Shown here: positions 25,459 to 34,347 of the stretch, in pieces
Layout of the letters: each line of letters opens with the position of its first letter
Position numbering within the stretch: position 1 is the first letter of the stretch
The notes under the pieces: generated by a model
Told to the model about the DNA's origin: nothing
Seen by the model: the letters and a program-made list of their open reading frames with translations, nothing else
The model's database searches: none
NCBI GenBank assembly: GCA_025453555.1
Contig: JALOQC010000002.1
Coordinates: forward strand, 1-55,208
Source: Myxococcota bacterium
GTDB taxonomy: Bacteria > Myxococcota_A > Polyangia > Polyangiales > Houyiibacteriaceae
Reading direction: 5' to 3'
Length of the DNA: 55,208 bases
Translations under genes and position numbers: made by a program

Positions 25459-26568
25459 TCATCGACGTCGCGCCACGAAGCGTCGCACCTGGGCGCGCTG
25501 CGACGGCCCCCACGCGCTCGCGGCGTCCGTCCCGTGCGCGCTCCAGAGCCACGCGCCCGCGTAGCCCCGCGACGCCACGAGCTCGAGGCGTTGCTCCAGG
25601 TAGCGATGTGGATCGGCTTCGACCGCCCATCGCGTCGGTCCACCGTCGAGCCACCGCATGAAGAAGGGATCGAGCCAACGCCCCGGCGCGAGCGGCATCT
25701 CGCCGACCACGATGGGCGCGTAGGGCGAGCGCGACGCGGGCGGGAGCGGCGCCGGCTCGTGCAGCGAGGGGTAGTAGTGCAGTTGATGCAGGTAGCGCCC
25801 CTGCCGAGCGAGGCTCGCCAAGCGCTCCGCGGTCGAGCCACGCAGCCAACGCGGCGCGTGCTGCTTGAAGCCGACCGTCGCCACGAGGCCCGCGTCGACG
25901 ATGCGATCGACCGCGTCCTCGATCAGCGCGCTCATGGCGTGCGCGGACACCGTCTTGGGCATGCGCTCGATCCGCCGTCCGTGCAGGCGCACGTGCAGCG
26001 GACCGCCACGCACCACCCAGTCGGGCTCGTTGCAGACTTCGAAGGCCTCGACGTGATCGGCGTGCGGACGCGCGACCTCGAGCAGCGGGCTCAGCGTCGC
26101 GTCGAGGAACGCGCGCACCCGATCGGCCGCTTCGTCGTCGTGCTCGCCGAGCGCGATCGCGCCGCGTCCGCCGCTGACGACGCGGTGTCCCTGGCGCTCC
26201 ATCGGGAAGAAGAGCTCGAAGGAACAGAGCACCGGCACGAGCCGCACGCCCGCGTTCGCACACGCCCGCAGCAGCGCCTCGAAGTCGCGGAGGAACGCGT
26301 CGGGGAGGACGGGGACCTCGCCGCGCGACACGAAGCGTTCGCCGCGCCGCGCGAAGACCTCGTCGGGATCGCGACCGACGGGGTAGTTCACGCCGCCCGC
26401 GAGCAGCCAAAACCGCACGACCTCGATCCCGTCCGCGCGCGCCTCGGCGAGCTCGCGCTCGAGCCGGCTCCAGTCGGTCGGAGGCGCGCCTGACCACTCG
26501 GGCGGACGCGGCCCGAAGTCGTGCCCGCACTCGATCCACGGCACGTTGAGGCCGACGGTGAAGCTCAC
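25459..26568 (-). CDS. GH5-like (clan GH-A) glycoside hydrolase
   Basis: This 369-aa protein looks like a (beta/alpha)8-barrel glycosidase of the cellulase/mannanase type. The acid/base Glu lies in FEVCNEPDW (NEP motif, end of strand 4), and a candidate nucleophile Glu in PIVVGEMPL (strand 7). HLHYYPS-like QLHYYPSLHEP fits the conserved barrel His/Tyr. There is no signal peptide, which is unusual for a polysaccharide-degrading enzyme and suggests cytosolic action or non-classical export. Start GTG 26568. It is divergent from the MoaD-like gene. Substrate unknown. Confidence 0.82.
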   Translation of the reverse strand: MSFTVGLNVPWIECGHDFGPRPPEWSGAPPTDWSRLERELAEARADGIEVVRFWLLAGGVNYPVGRDPDEVFARRGERFVSRGEVPVLPDAFLRDFEALLRACANAGVRLVPVLCSFELFFPMERQGHRVVSGGRGAIALGEHDDEAADRVRAFLDATLSPLLEVARPHADHVEAFEVCNEPDWVVRGGPLHVRLHGRRIERMPKTVSAHAMSALIEDAVDRIVDAGLVATVGFKQHAPRWLRGSTAERLASLARQGRYLHQLHYYPSLHEPAPLPPASRSPYAPIVVGEMPLAPGRWLDPFFMRWLDGGPTRWAVEADPHRYLEQRLELVASRGYAGAWLWSAHGTDAASAWGPSQRAQVRRFVARRR

Positions 26569-26639
26569 GGGTCGGGAGCGTGCGTTCGTTCGCGCGAGGG
26601 ATCAACGGTGACGAAGGAGGGATCGCGCACGAGAAATCA

Positions 26640-26673
26640 CCGACGGATCACACCGACGGATCACACCGACGGA
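26640..26673. repeat. Short tandem repeat CCGACGGATCACA
   Basis: Two perfect 13-bp copies and a partial third occur in the divergent spacer between the GH5-like gene and the MoaD-like gene, about 70 bp from the hydrolase start. Related GATC/ACCGA words continue downstream. No convincing promoter was identified. Confidence 0.7.
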
Positions 26674-26821
26674 CCGCGCACCCACGAACGATCATCGACG
26701 ACACCGACCCCGACCACCGGCGACACCCACTGGTCGAACCCAGCATCGACTTCTCCGGATCGACCGATGAGAATCGATCCTCCCGATCGTCCAAGGTGGC
26801 GAAGCCACGTCCGAGGGCACC

Positions 26822-27187
26822 ATGGCGACCGTCGAGCTGACCAAACACCTCTTCACGTTCTTTCCAGCCCTCGAAGGTCGGCGCATCGAGGTCGAGGCCG
26901 CCACGGTGGCCGACGTGATCCGCGCGCTCGACCGGCTCGCGCCCGGCATCGCGTTCTACCTCTGCGACGAGCGCGGACGCCTGCGCCTGCACGTGAACGT
27001 CTTCGTCGGCGAGGAGCGAGTGCGCGATCGACACCGGCTCAGCGACCCGATCGCGCCCGACGCGCGCATCTCGATCTTCCAGGCGCTCAGCGGCGGAAGC
27101 GGCGACGACGAAGCTCGCAGCGAGGAAGCTCGCGGCGACGACGAAGGCGACGGGGCACGTCGCGGTTCGAGGGAGGGAGCACGATGA
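26822..27187 (+). CDS. MoaD/ThiS-family ubiquitin-fold protein with C-terminal tail after GG
   Basis: This 121-aa protein has the beta-grasp layout of sulfur carriers MoaD/ThiS: a first strand (MATVELTKHLFTFFP), ADVIRALDRLAPG helix, LHVNVFVGEERV, and the family end ARISIFQALSGG (GG at residues 91-92). Classical MoaD and ThiS end at GG, where a thiocarboxylate forms. Here a 29-residue acidic/basic low-complexity tail follows (SGDDEARSEE...), so the GG is internal. Cleavage, or loss of sulfur-carrier function, is implied. Its stop overlaps the BNR-protein start (ATGA). No MoaE, ThiG or E1-like enzyme gene is nearby. Confidence 0.85.
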   Translation: MATVELTKHLFTFFPALEGRRIEVEAATVADVIRALDRLAPGIAFYLCDERGRLRLHVNVFVGEERVRDRHRLSDPIAPDARISIFQALSGGSGDDEARSEEARGDDEGDGARRGSREGAR

Positions 27188-28353
27188 CGGACACGATTTG
27201 GTTGGGCACGCGCAAGGGCACCTTCGCGATCGAGCGCGGCGCGGGAGGGCGCTGGTCGGTGAAGCTCGCGGGGCACGCGGGGCAAGGCTCGAACTTCGTG
27301 ACGCAGGATCCGAGCAGCGGCGTCGTCTGGGCCGCGCTCGGTCACGGACACTGGGGCGCGAAGCTCTCGCGCTCCGACGACGGAGGCACGACCTGGCGCG
27401 ACGCCTCGCAGATTCGGTACCCGGAGGACGCGCGCTACCTCGCGCCGCCGATGCCGGACGAATCGGGCGCGATGGGCGCGACGGTCCTCAAGGACGCGAC
27501 CCTCCTCAAGCTCTGGATGATCGCCTTCGGCGCGCCCGGTCAGGTCTACGTCGGCACCATCCCCGGCGGCCTCTTCGTCAGCGAGGACGGAGGGGAGAGC
27601 TTCGCGCTCAACCGCCCGCTATGGGATCACGACTCGCGCGGCGGCGATCTCTCGAAGGGCGCCGACGACGACGCGCACACGCATTGGTTCGGCACGCCCG
27701 CGTCGGAAGGCGAGTTCGCGCCGGGCATCCACTCCATCGTGGTCGACCCGCGCGATCCGAAGCGCGTGATGGTTGCGGTCTCGACCGCGGGCGTGCTCGA
27801 GACGCACGATGGCGGCGCGACGTGGCGCTCGCGCAACCGCGGCATGATCAACGACTACCTCCCCGATCCGACGGCGGAGTGGGGGCACGATCCCCACTTC
27901 GTCACGATCTGCCGGAGCGATCCGGATCACGTCTGGCAGCAGAACCACGCGGGTGTCTTCTACAGCGCGGACGGCGCCGAGACGTGGCAGCACGTCAGCC
28001 GCCCGGAGTCCGGCGTGCGCTTCGGCTTCCCGGTCGCAGTCGACGACGAGGACGGCCGCTGCGCGTGGGTGGTGCCCGGCAAGGCTGACATGCAGCGCAT
28101 CACGATCGACGGCGCGCTCTTCGTGGCGCGCACCCGCGACGGTGGGCAGAGCTGGGAGCCGCTGCGCAAGGGTCTCCCGCAAGACCACGCCTACGACGTC
28201 GTGTACCGGCACGCGCTCGACAACGCGGGGGAGCTCCTCGCGTTCGGCAGCACCACCGGCAACCTCTTCGTCAGCGCGGATCGCGGCGACTCGTGGGAGT
28301 GCGTCGCGAACTACCTGCCGCCGATCTACAGCGTGCGCTTCGCACGGAGCTGA
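27184..28353 (+). CDS. BNR/Asp-box beta-propeller protein (sialidase/sortilin-like)
   Basis: This 389-aa protein contains at least six Asp-box repeats spaced along its length: SDDGGTTW, SEDGGESF, THDGGATW, SADGAETW, TRDGGQSW and SADRGDSW. Such repeats build a six-bladed or larger propeller, as in sialidases, sortilin and photosystem II assembly factor Ycf48. The N-terminal MTDTIWLGTRKGTFAIERG is typical of the cytosolic WD40/YVTN-like group often annotated exo-alpha-sialidase. There is no signal peptide, and true sialidase residues (an Arg triad, FRIP motif) are not evident, so enzyme activity is doubtful. It is translationally coupled to the MoaD-like gene. Confidence 0.9.
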   Translation: MTDTIWLGTRKGTFAIERGAGGRWSVKLAGHAGQGSNFVTQDPSSGVVWAALGHGHWGAKLSRSDDGGTTWRDASQIRYPEDARYLAPPMPDESGAMGATVLKDATLLKLWMIAFGAPGQVYVGTIPGGLFVSEDGGESFALNRPLWDHDSRGGDLSKGADDDAHTHWFGTPASEGEFAPGIHSIVVDPRDPKRVMVAVSTAGVLETHDGGATWRSRNRGMINDYLPDPTAEWGHDPHFVTICRSDPDHVWQQNHAGVFYSADGAETWQHVSRPESGVRFGFPVAVDDEDGRCAWVVPGKADMQRITIDGALFVARTRDGGQSWEPLRKGLPQDHAYDVVYRHALDNAGELLAFGSTTGNLFVSADRGDSWECVANYLPPIYSVRFARS

Positions 28354-28354
28354 C

Positions 28355-28395
28355 CGCGGGACTGATCACCGGGCTGATCGGCGGGCCGGTCACGG
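28355..28395. repeat. Degenerate direct repeat at convergent gene ends
   Basis: Three loose copies of a 12-13-bp unit occur: CGGGACTGATCA, CGGGCTGATCGG and CGGGCCGGTCAC. They fill the 36-bp gap between the BNR-protein stop and the stop of the surface lipoprotein on the other strand. Short and imperfect, so of limited weight alone. Confidence 0.4.
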
Positions 28396-30135
28396 CGTGG
28401 CGCGCGTACGACGGCGAAGCGACGCGCCGACTCCGTCGTAGCCCTCGTAGATCCACGACTCGCGACCGAGCTCCACGAGCGTGTCCGCCTCACGCACCCC
28501 GAGTCGCTCCGTCGCGTCCTGCGCCGCCGCGACGTCGTCGTCGACCAGCCGCCAGTAGACGAAGTCGTCGCTCGCGAAGAGTGCGCTCCGCCAACGCGTC
28601 CCCCGTCGGATCGGCAAGACCACGCGATAGGTGCCGCGCTGCACGAAGAGATCCGGTGCGCCGAGCGCATCCGCGTCGAGCCCTTCGGTGGAGATCGCAC
28701 CGACCGGCGCGAAGCTCGCGCCATCGAGCGCGACGTGGGTCGACACGCGCCCGGCCTGGAGGGCGACCATGAACGTGCGCCCTTCCCGCACGACCACCCC
28801 GAACCCCTCGATGGGCGCACCCGACACCATCAGCGGCACCGGCGCACCGAGCGCGCGCGCATCGGCCGAGAGTGGGTAGCGCGTGATCCCCGAAGTGACC
28901 TCTCCCGCGCGAACGTAGAGCGAGAAGCCACTGTCGCTCGCCGCACCGTCGTTGGCCACGAGCTCGACCTCGCTCGCATCCGACACGAGCGCCGGTCCGT
29001 CGAGGCCGTTCGCCGCCGTCGGAACGAAGCGCGACGGCGCCGCCGGATCGGGCGCCTTCGCCGCGTGAACCGCGCCGCCCTCGATGAAGACCAGCGTCGG
29101 CACGCCCGAAGGATCGAGCGCGACGCTCGGCGAGGACGGCGCCGTCACCTCCCACGACTCGAGGCCGCGCTCGAAGCGGATCGTCTCGGGCGTCGACCAC
29201 GCGGCCGGCATGTCGCAGCGCTCGCTGCGGGTCGAGAACGTCTCGATGCGCGCGGACGCGATCGACGTCGCGGAGGGGTTGCGCGAGTGGCCGTAGAGAA
29301 CCACCCGCGCCGACGCATCGCGCGCGAAGCGTGCACCGTCGTGCACCGACGTCCCGTCGCGCGAGACGCTCGCGGTTCCATCGGGCGAGAGGGTGAGCGT
29401 CCACGGGCCGGGGCTCGCTTCGAAACGCGCGAGCGTGGCGGTGCCGATCACGAGCGCGACCTCGTTCCGGGCTCCCGAGAGCACGAGCGCCGCGATCGGA
29501 ACGACGTGGTCGGTCTCGCCGAGCGCGCGCGCCGCGGTCACGCCGAAGGCGGCCGACTCGAGGCAACCGGAACAGTCGGCCGGCAGCCCGAAGCTCGCGC
29601 TCAGTCGAACGACGTCCGTGCGCAGATCGTAGGTCGTCGGAAAGAGGAGCCCGCTGTCGTAGGCCGCGTCGCCGCCGAGCGCGAGCGTGTCGCCTTCGAC
29701 GAAGGGCGTGGGGGATCCGAAGAGCGTCGCGCCCGCGAAGCACGAGCCCTCCGCGCAGGCGTCGAACGAGGGGCCCGAGAGCGCGGGGCCGCAGCGGGTG
29801 TCGTTGCCGATCCAACAACTCGGGAGCGCCGCACACCCCGGATCGGCGCAATCGGCGCCGGGGGAGCTGTCCGCGTCGTTGTCGCGCCCGTCGTAGCAGC
29901 TCTCGACCCCGTCGAGCGAATCGTCGCGCTCGCCCGGTGACTCCGCGCCCACGCTCGGATCGAGCGGATATCCCCGGGACGGCGGCGGTGTGCTCCCAGA
30001 GTCGGACGGGAACGCCGCGTCGACGGCGGCATCGAAGAAGCCGGGCGGGCCCGCGTCGCCATCCGCGACGGGTCCTCGGTCGTCGTCGTCGCCGCACATG
30101 CGCAGCGCGAGCAACACGATCGCGAGACGAATCAT
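28390..30135 (-). CDS. Predicted surface (lipo)protein with GH43-like propeller, paralogue of upstream gene
   Basis: This 581-aa exported protein starts at ATG 30135, overlapping the preceding stop (ATGA). The N-terminus (MIRLAIVLLALRMCGDDDDRG) is signal-peptide-like with a Cys, but LRMC is a poor lipobox. An Asp/Ala/Pro-rich linker follows, then a Cys-rich motif (ESCYDGRDNDADSSPG...DCADPGC) like thrombospondin type-3/MopE metal-binding segments. The next ~180 residues look like a jelly-roll/laminin-G-like domain (LFGSPTPFVEGDTLALGG). The C-terminal half ends in ALFASDDFVYWRLVDDD, a pattern of GH43/GH32 five-bladed propellers. It is clearly related to the gene at 30132-31949. Function unknown. 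Confidence 0.82.
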   Translation of the reverse strand: MIRLAIVLLALRMCGDDDDRGPVADGDAGPPGFFDAAVDAAFPSDSGSTPPPSRGYPLDPSVGAESPGERDDSLDGVESCYDGRDNDADSSPGADCADPGCAALPSCWIGNDTRCGPALSGPSFDACAEGSCFAGATLFGSPTPFVEGDTLALGGDAAYDSGLLFPTTYDLRTDVVRLSASFGLPADCSGCLESAAFGVTAARALGETDHVVPIAALVLSGARNEVALVIGTATLARFEASPGPWTLTLSPDGTASVSRDGTSVHDGARFARDASARVVLYGHSRNPSATSIASARIETFSTRSERCDMPAAWSTPETIRFERGLESWEVTAPSSPSVALDPSGVPTLVFIEGGAVHAAKAPDPAAPSRFVPTAANGLDGPALVSDASEVELVANDGAASDSGFSLYVRAGEVTSGITRYPLSADARALGAPVPLMVSGAPIEGFGVVVREGRTFMVALQAGRVSTHVALDGASFAPVGAISTEGLDADALGAPDLFVQRGTYRVVLPIRRGTRWRSALFASDDFVYWRLVDDDVAAAQDATERLGVREADTLVELGRESWIYEGYDGVGASLRRRTRATP

Positions 30136-31949
30136 CGCGCGCCTCCCGTCGAGAACGTCGCCCCCGCAGGGGCGAGCCGGGTTCGAGCCGCGAGGCGTCG
30201 ACGAACGCCGTCGTCCGCCACGTAGAAGAGCTCGATCGAACCTCCCGCCGAGAGCGCGCTGCTCGCACGCACACCGAGCACGTCGAGCGCGCTCGGAGTC
30301 AGCAAGTCGTCCTCGACCGGTCGCCACGCGACGAGCTCGTCGCTCGCCACGAGCGCGAGCCCACCCCGCGCGCCGCGCCGCCAGGCGTGGTGCAGCAAGT
30401 ATGCGTCGTGGTGGACGGTCAGGCTCGGCGCGAGCCCACCGCCGAGAAGCGAAGCGTCGGGCACCGAGCCGATGCGCTGCCAGACGCCCGAGGTCTCCGG
30501 CCCACGCACGAACGCATCGAGCGACGCGGCGTTGCGCGCGACGAGCAGCGCGTGCCCGCGATGGAACGCGAGGCTCACGTCGGTGAGCCCGACCGGCAGC
30601 TCGTCCAGACCGAGCGAAGCATCCTCCACGAACGCGCCGAGCCCGTCGTCCAAGCGCAACGCAGCGAGTGAGCTGGACAGCTCGGTCGTCCGCTCGACCA
30701 CGAGGAAGAGCTGGGTGCCGTCGAACGCGAGCGTCGGATGCACGGCGTCCTCGTACGACTCGGGGAGCGCGTTGCGATCGAGCTCGAAGCCCGAACGATC
30801 GCGCGCGACGTAGAGGCGCTCGATCCCCGAGGTCGCGTCCGTGAAGGCGAGCCAGCGCGTGCTCGCCGCGCGCGCGACCGCGACGTCGGTGACGAGCTCG
30901 AAGGTGCCCGGGGTGGCGCCGTCGAAGACCACCACCTCGCTCGCGCCCTCCCACGCACGCACCATGTCGCACGTCGCGACCTGCGCGCCGAACGACGTGA
31001 GGATCACCTGCGGCTCCTCGGGATCGGCCGTCGCACTCGGGTTGGTCGCGTGGCCGTAGAGGACGACGCGGGCACGCGCCGGAGCGATCCGCGTGCTCGC
31101 GACGACCGAGCGATCCCGCAGCAGCTCCGCACGACCGTCCGGACTCACCACGAGCGACCACCGCGCCTCGGGCACGAAGTCGACCCGTGCGACCACCCGC
31201 CCCGCCGCGAGGAGCGCGATGCCTTCGCGCGCCGCCGACACCTGCATCGCGACGAGCGGCGCGACGTGCTCCGAGTCGCCGAGCACGCTCTGTGTGGTGA
31301 GCCCGACCGCGAAGCTCGCGACGCAGACGCCTTCGCCGCACGGGGTCCGCTCGAACCGTGCGTCGAGCACGACCCGCTCCGATGCGAGCTCGATCGCTTC
31401 GCCGACCAACACGCCGCTGTCGAAGCTGGTGTCACCACCCGCCGCGAGCCCGACCGAACGCACGGGGAACGGCGAAGGGCTGCCGAAGGGCTGCACGAAG
31501 ACCCCGCCGAAGCAGGTGTCGAGGTCGACGCAGTCGAACGTGAGCGCGCTCGGCAACGTGGAGGTCCGCGGCGCGCAACAGTCGCCACGGTTCACGCAGC
31601 AGCTCGCGAGCCCGCGGCAGTCGTCGGACTCGCAGTCGAGCAGTCCGCCCGCGTCGTCGCGCTCGTAGCAGGCCGCGCGGGACCCCGGCGCGGCTTCGAA
31701 CGAGTCCGCGAGCGCCTGGTCGCGCGCGGGGTTCGCGGGGAACGCGAACACGGCCTCGGGAGCGCCCGCGTCGATCCCAGGCTCGCTCGCGTCGGCGCCC
31801 GAGTCGGAGTCGCGCGCCGGCCCCGCGTCGCTGGCCGCGCCGTCCGCGAGGCCGATGCCGCCGGCATCGGTCGCGGGCGTCGCAGGCGCTTCGAGAGCAC
31901 ACGCAGCGAGCAGCACGAGACCGACGGAGAACCAGCGCACGGGAGACAT
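30132..31949 (-). CDS. Predicted surface lipoprotein with GH43-like propeller
   Basis: This 605-aa lipoprotein starts at ATG 31949, with lipobox LLAAC followed by an Ala/Asp/Gly-rich linker (TDAGGIGLADGAASDAG). A Cys-rich segment (DCESDDCRGLASCC) parallels the metal-binding-like motif of its neighbours. A domain with FGSPSPFPVRSVGLAAGGD matches LFGSPTPFVEGDTLALGGD in the downstream paralogue, so these two are tandem duplicates. The C-terminal propeller-like half contains LALVASDELVAWRPVEDD. It should be tethered to a membrane and exposed to the periplasm or surface. Possible glycan recognition is inference; I cannot assign catalytic residues. Confidence 0.84.
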   Translation of the reverse strand: MSPVRWFSVGLVLLAACALEAPATPATDAGGIGLADGAASDAGPARDSDSGADASEPGIDAGAPEAVFAFPANPARDQALADSFEAAPGSRAACYERDDAGGLLDCESDDCRGLASCCVNRGDCCAPRTSTLPSALTFDCVDLDTCFGGVFVQPFGSPSPFPVRSVGLAAGGDTSFDSGVLVGEAIELASERVVLDARFERTPCGEGVCVASFAVGLTTQSVLGDSEHVAPLVAMQVSAAREGIALLAAGRVVARVDFVPEARWSLVVSPDGRAELLRDRSVVASTRIAPARARVVLYGHATNPSATADPEEPQVILTSFGAQVATCDMVRAWEGASEVVVFDGATPGTFELVTDVAVARAASTRWLAFTDATSGIERLYVARDRSGFELDRNALPESYEDAVHPTLAFDGTQLFLVVERTTELSSSLAALRLDDGLGAFVEDASLGLDELPVGLTDVSLAFHRGHALLVARNAASLDAFVRGPETSGVWQRIGSVPDASLLGGGLAPSLTVHHDAYLLHHAWRRGARGGLALVASDELVAWRPVEDDLLTPSALDVLGVRASSALSAGGSIELFYVADDGVRRRLAARTRLAPAGATFSTGGAR

Positions 31950-32292
31950 CCTATTCCACGTCGCGTGCCGTGGCTGCCCCGAGCGCACGTCGGCGCCTCG
32001 AGGAGCCCGGGCGAGCGAAGACGAAGCCTCTCCACCACGAGCCTCCCCGATGGGCTCCGCACGCCCGCAGCCTCGCGGATCCGCACGTAACTTCGGGCAC
32101 TTGCGCGGGCTCGGTCCCTAACCGTTCGCTCGGCGGGTGAAGCGACGACGCGCGCCTCTCCGCTCGGCCGCGCGAAGCCAGCGACTCTCTCCAAGGTGCC
32201 GAGAGATGAAGCGCGGCGTGACATCCGACGCCGCGCGTGGGGTGCCGGAGCGTGTCATCGCGCCGTGCTGTCGCGCCGCCAGTGCGTTCGGC
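31950..32292. other. 343-bp spacer upstream of the lipoprotein pair
   Basis: I see no gene here. It separates the 605-aa lipoprotein start from the stop of the 684-aa lipoprotein; all are minus-strand. It should carry the promoter for the two downstream lipoprotein genes. No strong sigma70 or sigma54 box or T-tailed hairpin was found by eye. Confidence 0.5.
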
Positions 32293-34347
32293 TCAGTCGT
32301 CGCGGGTCGCCCGCCAGGTCTGGTCGAGCGCCATCAGCTCGAAGCGACGTCCGCCCCCGACCAGCGGAACGCGCCGCGTGACCAAGAACCGCAGCCGGTC
32401 GACCCGATCGGGATGCCGCGCGACCGCGATGCCTTCGAGGGTGCAGCCGAGGCAGTCCGCGAAGGGCGGATCCTCGCTGCGAAGGATCGGGTTGGCCGGA
32501 TAGGGAACGAGCTCCGGCGGACCCCCGACGCTCTTCGGCGAGCCGAGCGCGACGCCCACGCTCGGCCCCGCGACGTCGTCGAGCCCGAGGAACCACACCC
32601 GGTAGACGTTCCCGTCGAGGACCGGCTCCGGCGAGCGCACCCCATCGCGCGCGAACTCACCGAGGTCCTCCGACGTGAGGATCTCGATGGACTCCTCGTC
32701 CTCCGCCTCGAGCCCGCCGAGGCCGACCTCCAGCCCGCGCAAGCGGATGCTCGAGCGACCGGCGCGCTCGCACGTGAAGAAGAGCCAGTACTCGTTCTCG
32801 ACGCCGACGCGCGGGACGATCGCGGGATCGCGGAGCGAGTCGCACTCGGGCTCGTCCGTCGTGGGCTCCAGCAGCAGCGCGCCCGTGAGCGCCGACGTCG
32901 TGACGTCGCGCGCGAAACGCAGCTCGAAGCGCTCGGTCGTCCCACGCTCGGCCGCGTACACCACGTTGACCTCGTCGTTCGCGACGAAGAGGTGCGGCTC
33001 GCGCGCGGCGGGGCGTGGATCGCTGCACGTGCCGTCGAGGCACGACGCGGGGCGCGCCCCGAGGATCGGCGCCTGCGAGGCATCCGACCAGGTGTCGACG
33101 TTCCAGGTGCTCTCGAACGCGTAGCCGATCGACCAACCGACCCGCGCGGTGGTCACGAGCTCGGGCTGATCGTTCGTGGCTTCGGCCGCCACGTGCCACG
33201 TCGGAGAGCTGTCGCCGACGCCGAGCAAGCTCGCCGACATCAGCGCTTCGTCCGCCCAGCGTGGCGTGCGCGCGGGGTCGTCGAAGTCGAGGCTCGCCGT
33301 GACCACTCCGGGAACGTCGCCTGCGGTGAGCGGATCGAGCTCGCGCCGGAGGAACTCGCCCGGGTTCGTGCACGCGAGCTTGGCCGCACTCGTGGTCGCG
33401 ACCTCGACGCCGTCGCCCGCGCCTTCGATCGCGAAGCGGAGCCCCGCGCTGTCCGCGCACGCCGCACGATCGAAGAGCAGGTTGCGGAGCGAGATGAGCG
33501 GGGCGCTCCAGGTCCCCCCGCCTGCGGGAAAGACCGGCATGTCGCTTGGATTCGTCACGCGCACGTTGACTCGCAACACGCCGCGCCCCGCGTCGTCGAC
33601 GTCCACCAAGAGCTCGACGTCCACCTCGTAAAACAAGGTCGGGGCCAATGGGTCGAGGTTCGCCGTCGCGAGGAGCGTCGCGTCCTGCGAGATGTCGAGG
33701 CGCCCCGACGCGTGCATCGTGATCGCCAGCTCCGCCGCGAGACGCCGGGGCAGCCGTTGCTCCGCCACCGGGCTCAGCACGAGCGCGGCGAAGTGACGGC
33801 AGCGTCCCTCCGCGTCGCAGCTCGTTCTGTCGCCGCGCGGCCCGAAGTCGGCCCGCAGCGTGGCCCCGAGCCCAAGCGGAACGCACCGCTCGTAGACCAG
33901 CGCGTGCGGATCCTCGGAGCGCTCGAACCGAAGCCTTCCGGCCTCGACGCGCGGAAAAACCGGGATGCCCTCGACGCGGCGCGACGCATCCCAGTCCGCG
34001 TCGAGATCGCTCGGCCAGCTCGTCACGTCGAGGGTCGACACCGGCGCGTCGTTGTCGCAGCAGCTGCCCGTCGTGTCGCCCGCGCAGTCGAAGTCCTCAC
34101 AGTCGACGAGGCCGTCGCCGTCGTTGTCCACGCCGTCGTCGCAGTCCTCCGGCGTTCCGCCATCCCCCGCGTCGCCACCGTCGCCCGCGTCCGGGCCCCC
34201 GTCGACTTCCGCATCCGCGTCGGGGCCGCCATCGTCGCCACCGTCGAGCCCGCCGTCGAAGCGCAGCTTGTCCGGGTCGGGCGCGTTCACGAGCGTGCAG
34301 CCCGCGAGCGCGAACGCGAGGACTAGCCTCGTCGCGAGCGTGCTCAT
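32293..34347 (-). CDS. Surface lipoprotein with TSP3-like Asp repeat and propeller-like C-terminus
   Basis: This 684-aa lipoprotein starts at ATG 34347 and overlaps the preceding TPR-PEGA stop (ATGA). The lipobox is ALAGC (residues ~13-17). A long Asp/Gly linker (DGGDDGGPDADAEVDGG) leads to DCDDGVDNDGDGLVDCED, a thrombospondin type-3-like Ca-binding motif. The remaining ~590 residues include a beta-rich domain and a propeller-like region; EYWLFFTC and VYRVWFLGLDD are GH43/GH32-like blade motifs. Organisation parallels the two lipoproteins downstream, though sequence similarity is lower. It is the last gene of the PEGA-kinase operon. A role at the cell surface is inferred from topology. Confidence 0.84.
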   Translation of the reverse strand: MSTLATRLVLAFALAGCTLVNAPDPDKLRFDGGLDGGDDGGPDADAEVDGGPDAGDGGDAGDGGTPEDCDDGVDNDGDGLVDCEDFDCAGDTTGSCCDNDAPVSTLDVTSWPSDLDADWDASRRVEGIPVFPRVEAGRLRFERSEDPHALVYERCVPLGLGATLRADFGPRGDRTSCDAEGRCRHFAALVLSPVAEQRLPRRLAAELAITMHASGRLDISQDATLLATANLDPLAPTLFYEVDVELLVDVDDAGRGVLRVNVRVTNPSDMPVFPAGGGTWSAPLISLRNLLFDRAACADSAGLRFAIEGAGDGVEVATTSAAKLACTNPGEFLRRELDPLTAGDVPGVVTASLDFDDPARTPRWADEALMSASLLGVGDSSPTWHVAAEATNDQPELVTTARVGWSIGYAFESTWNVDTWSDASQAPILGARPASCLDGTCSDPRPAAREPHLFVANDEVNVVYAAERGTTERFELRFARDVTTSALTGALLLEPTTDEPECDSLRDPAIVPRVGVENEYWLFFTCERAGRSSIRLRGLEVGLGGLEAEDEESIEILTSEDLGEFARDGVRSPEPVLDGNVYRVWFLGLDDVAGPSVGVALGSPKSVGGPPELVPYPANPILRSEDPPFADCLGCTLEGIAVARHPDRVDRLRFLVTRRVPLVGGGRRFELMALDQTWRATRDD

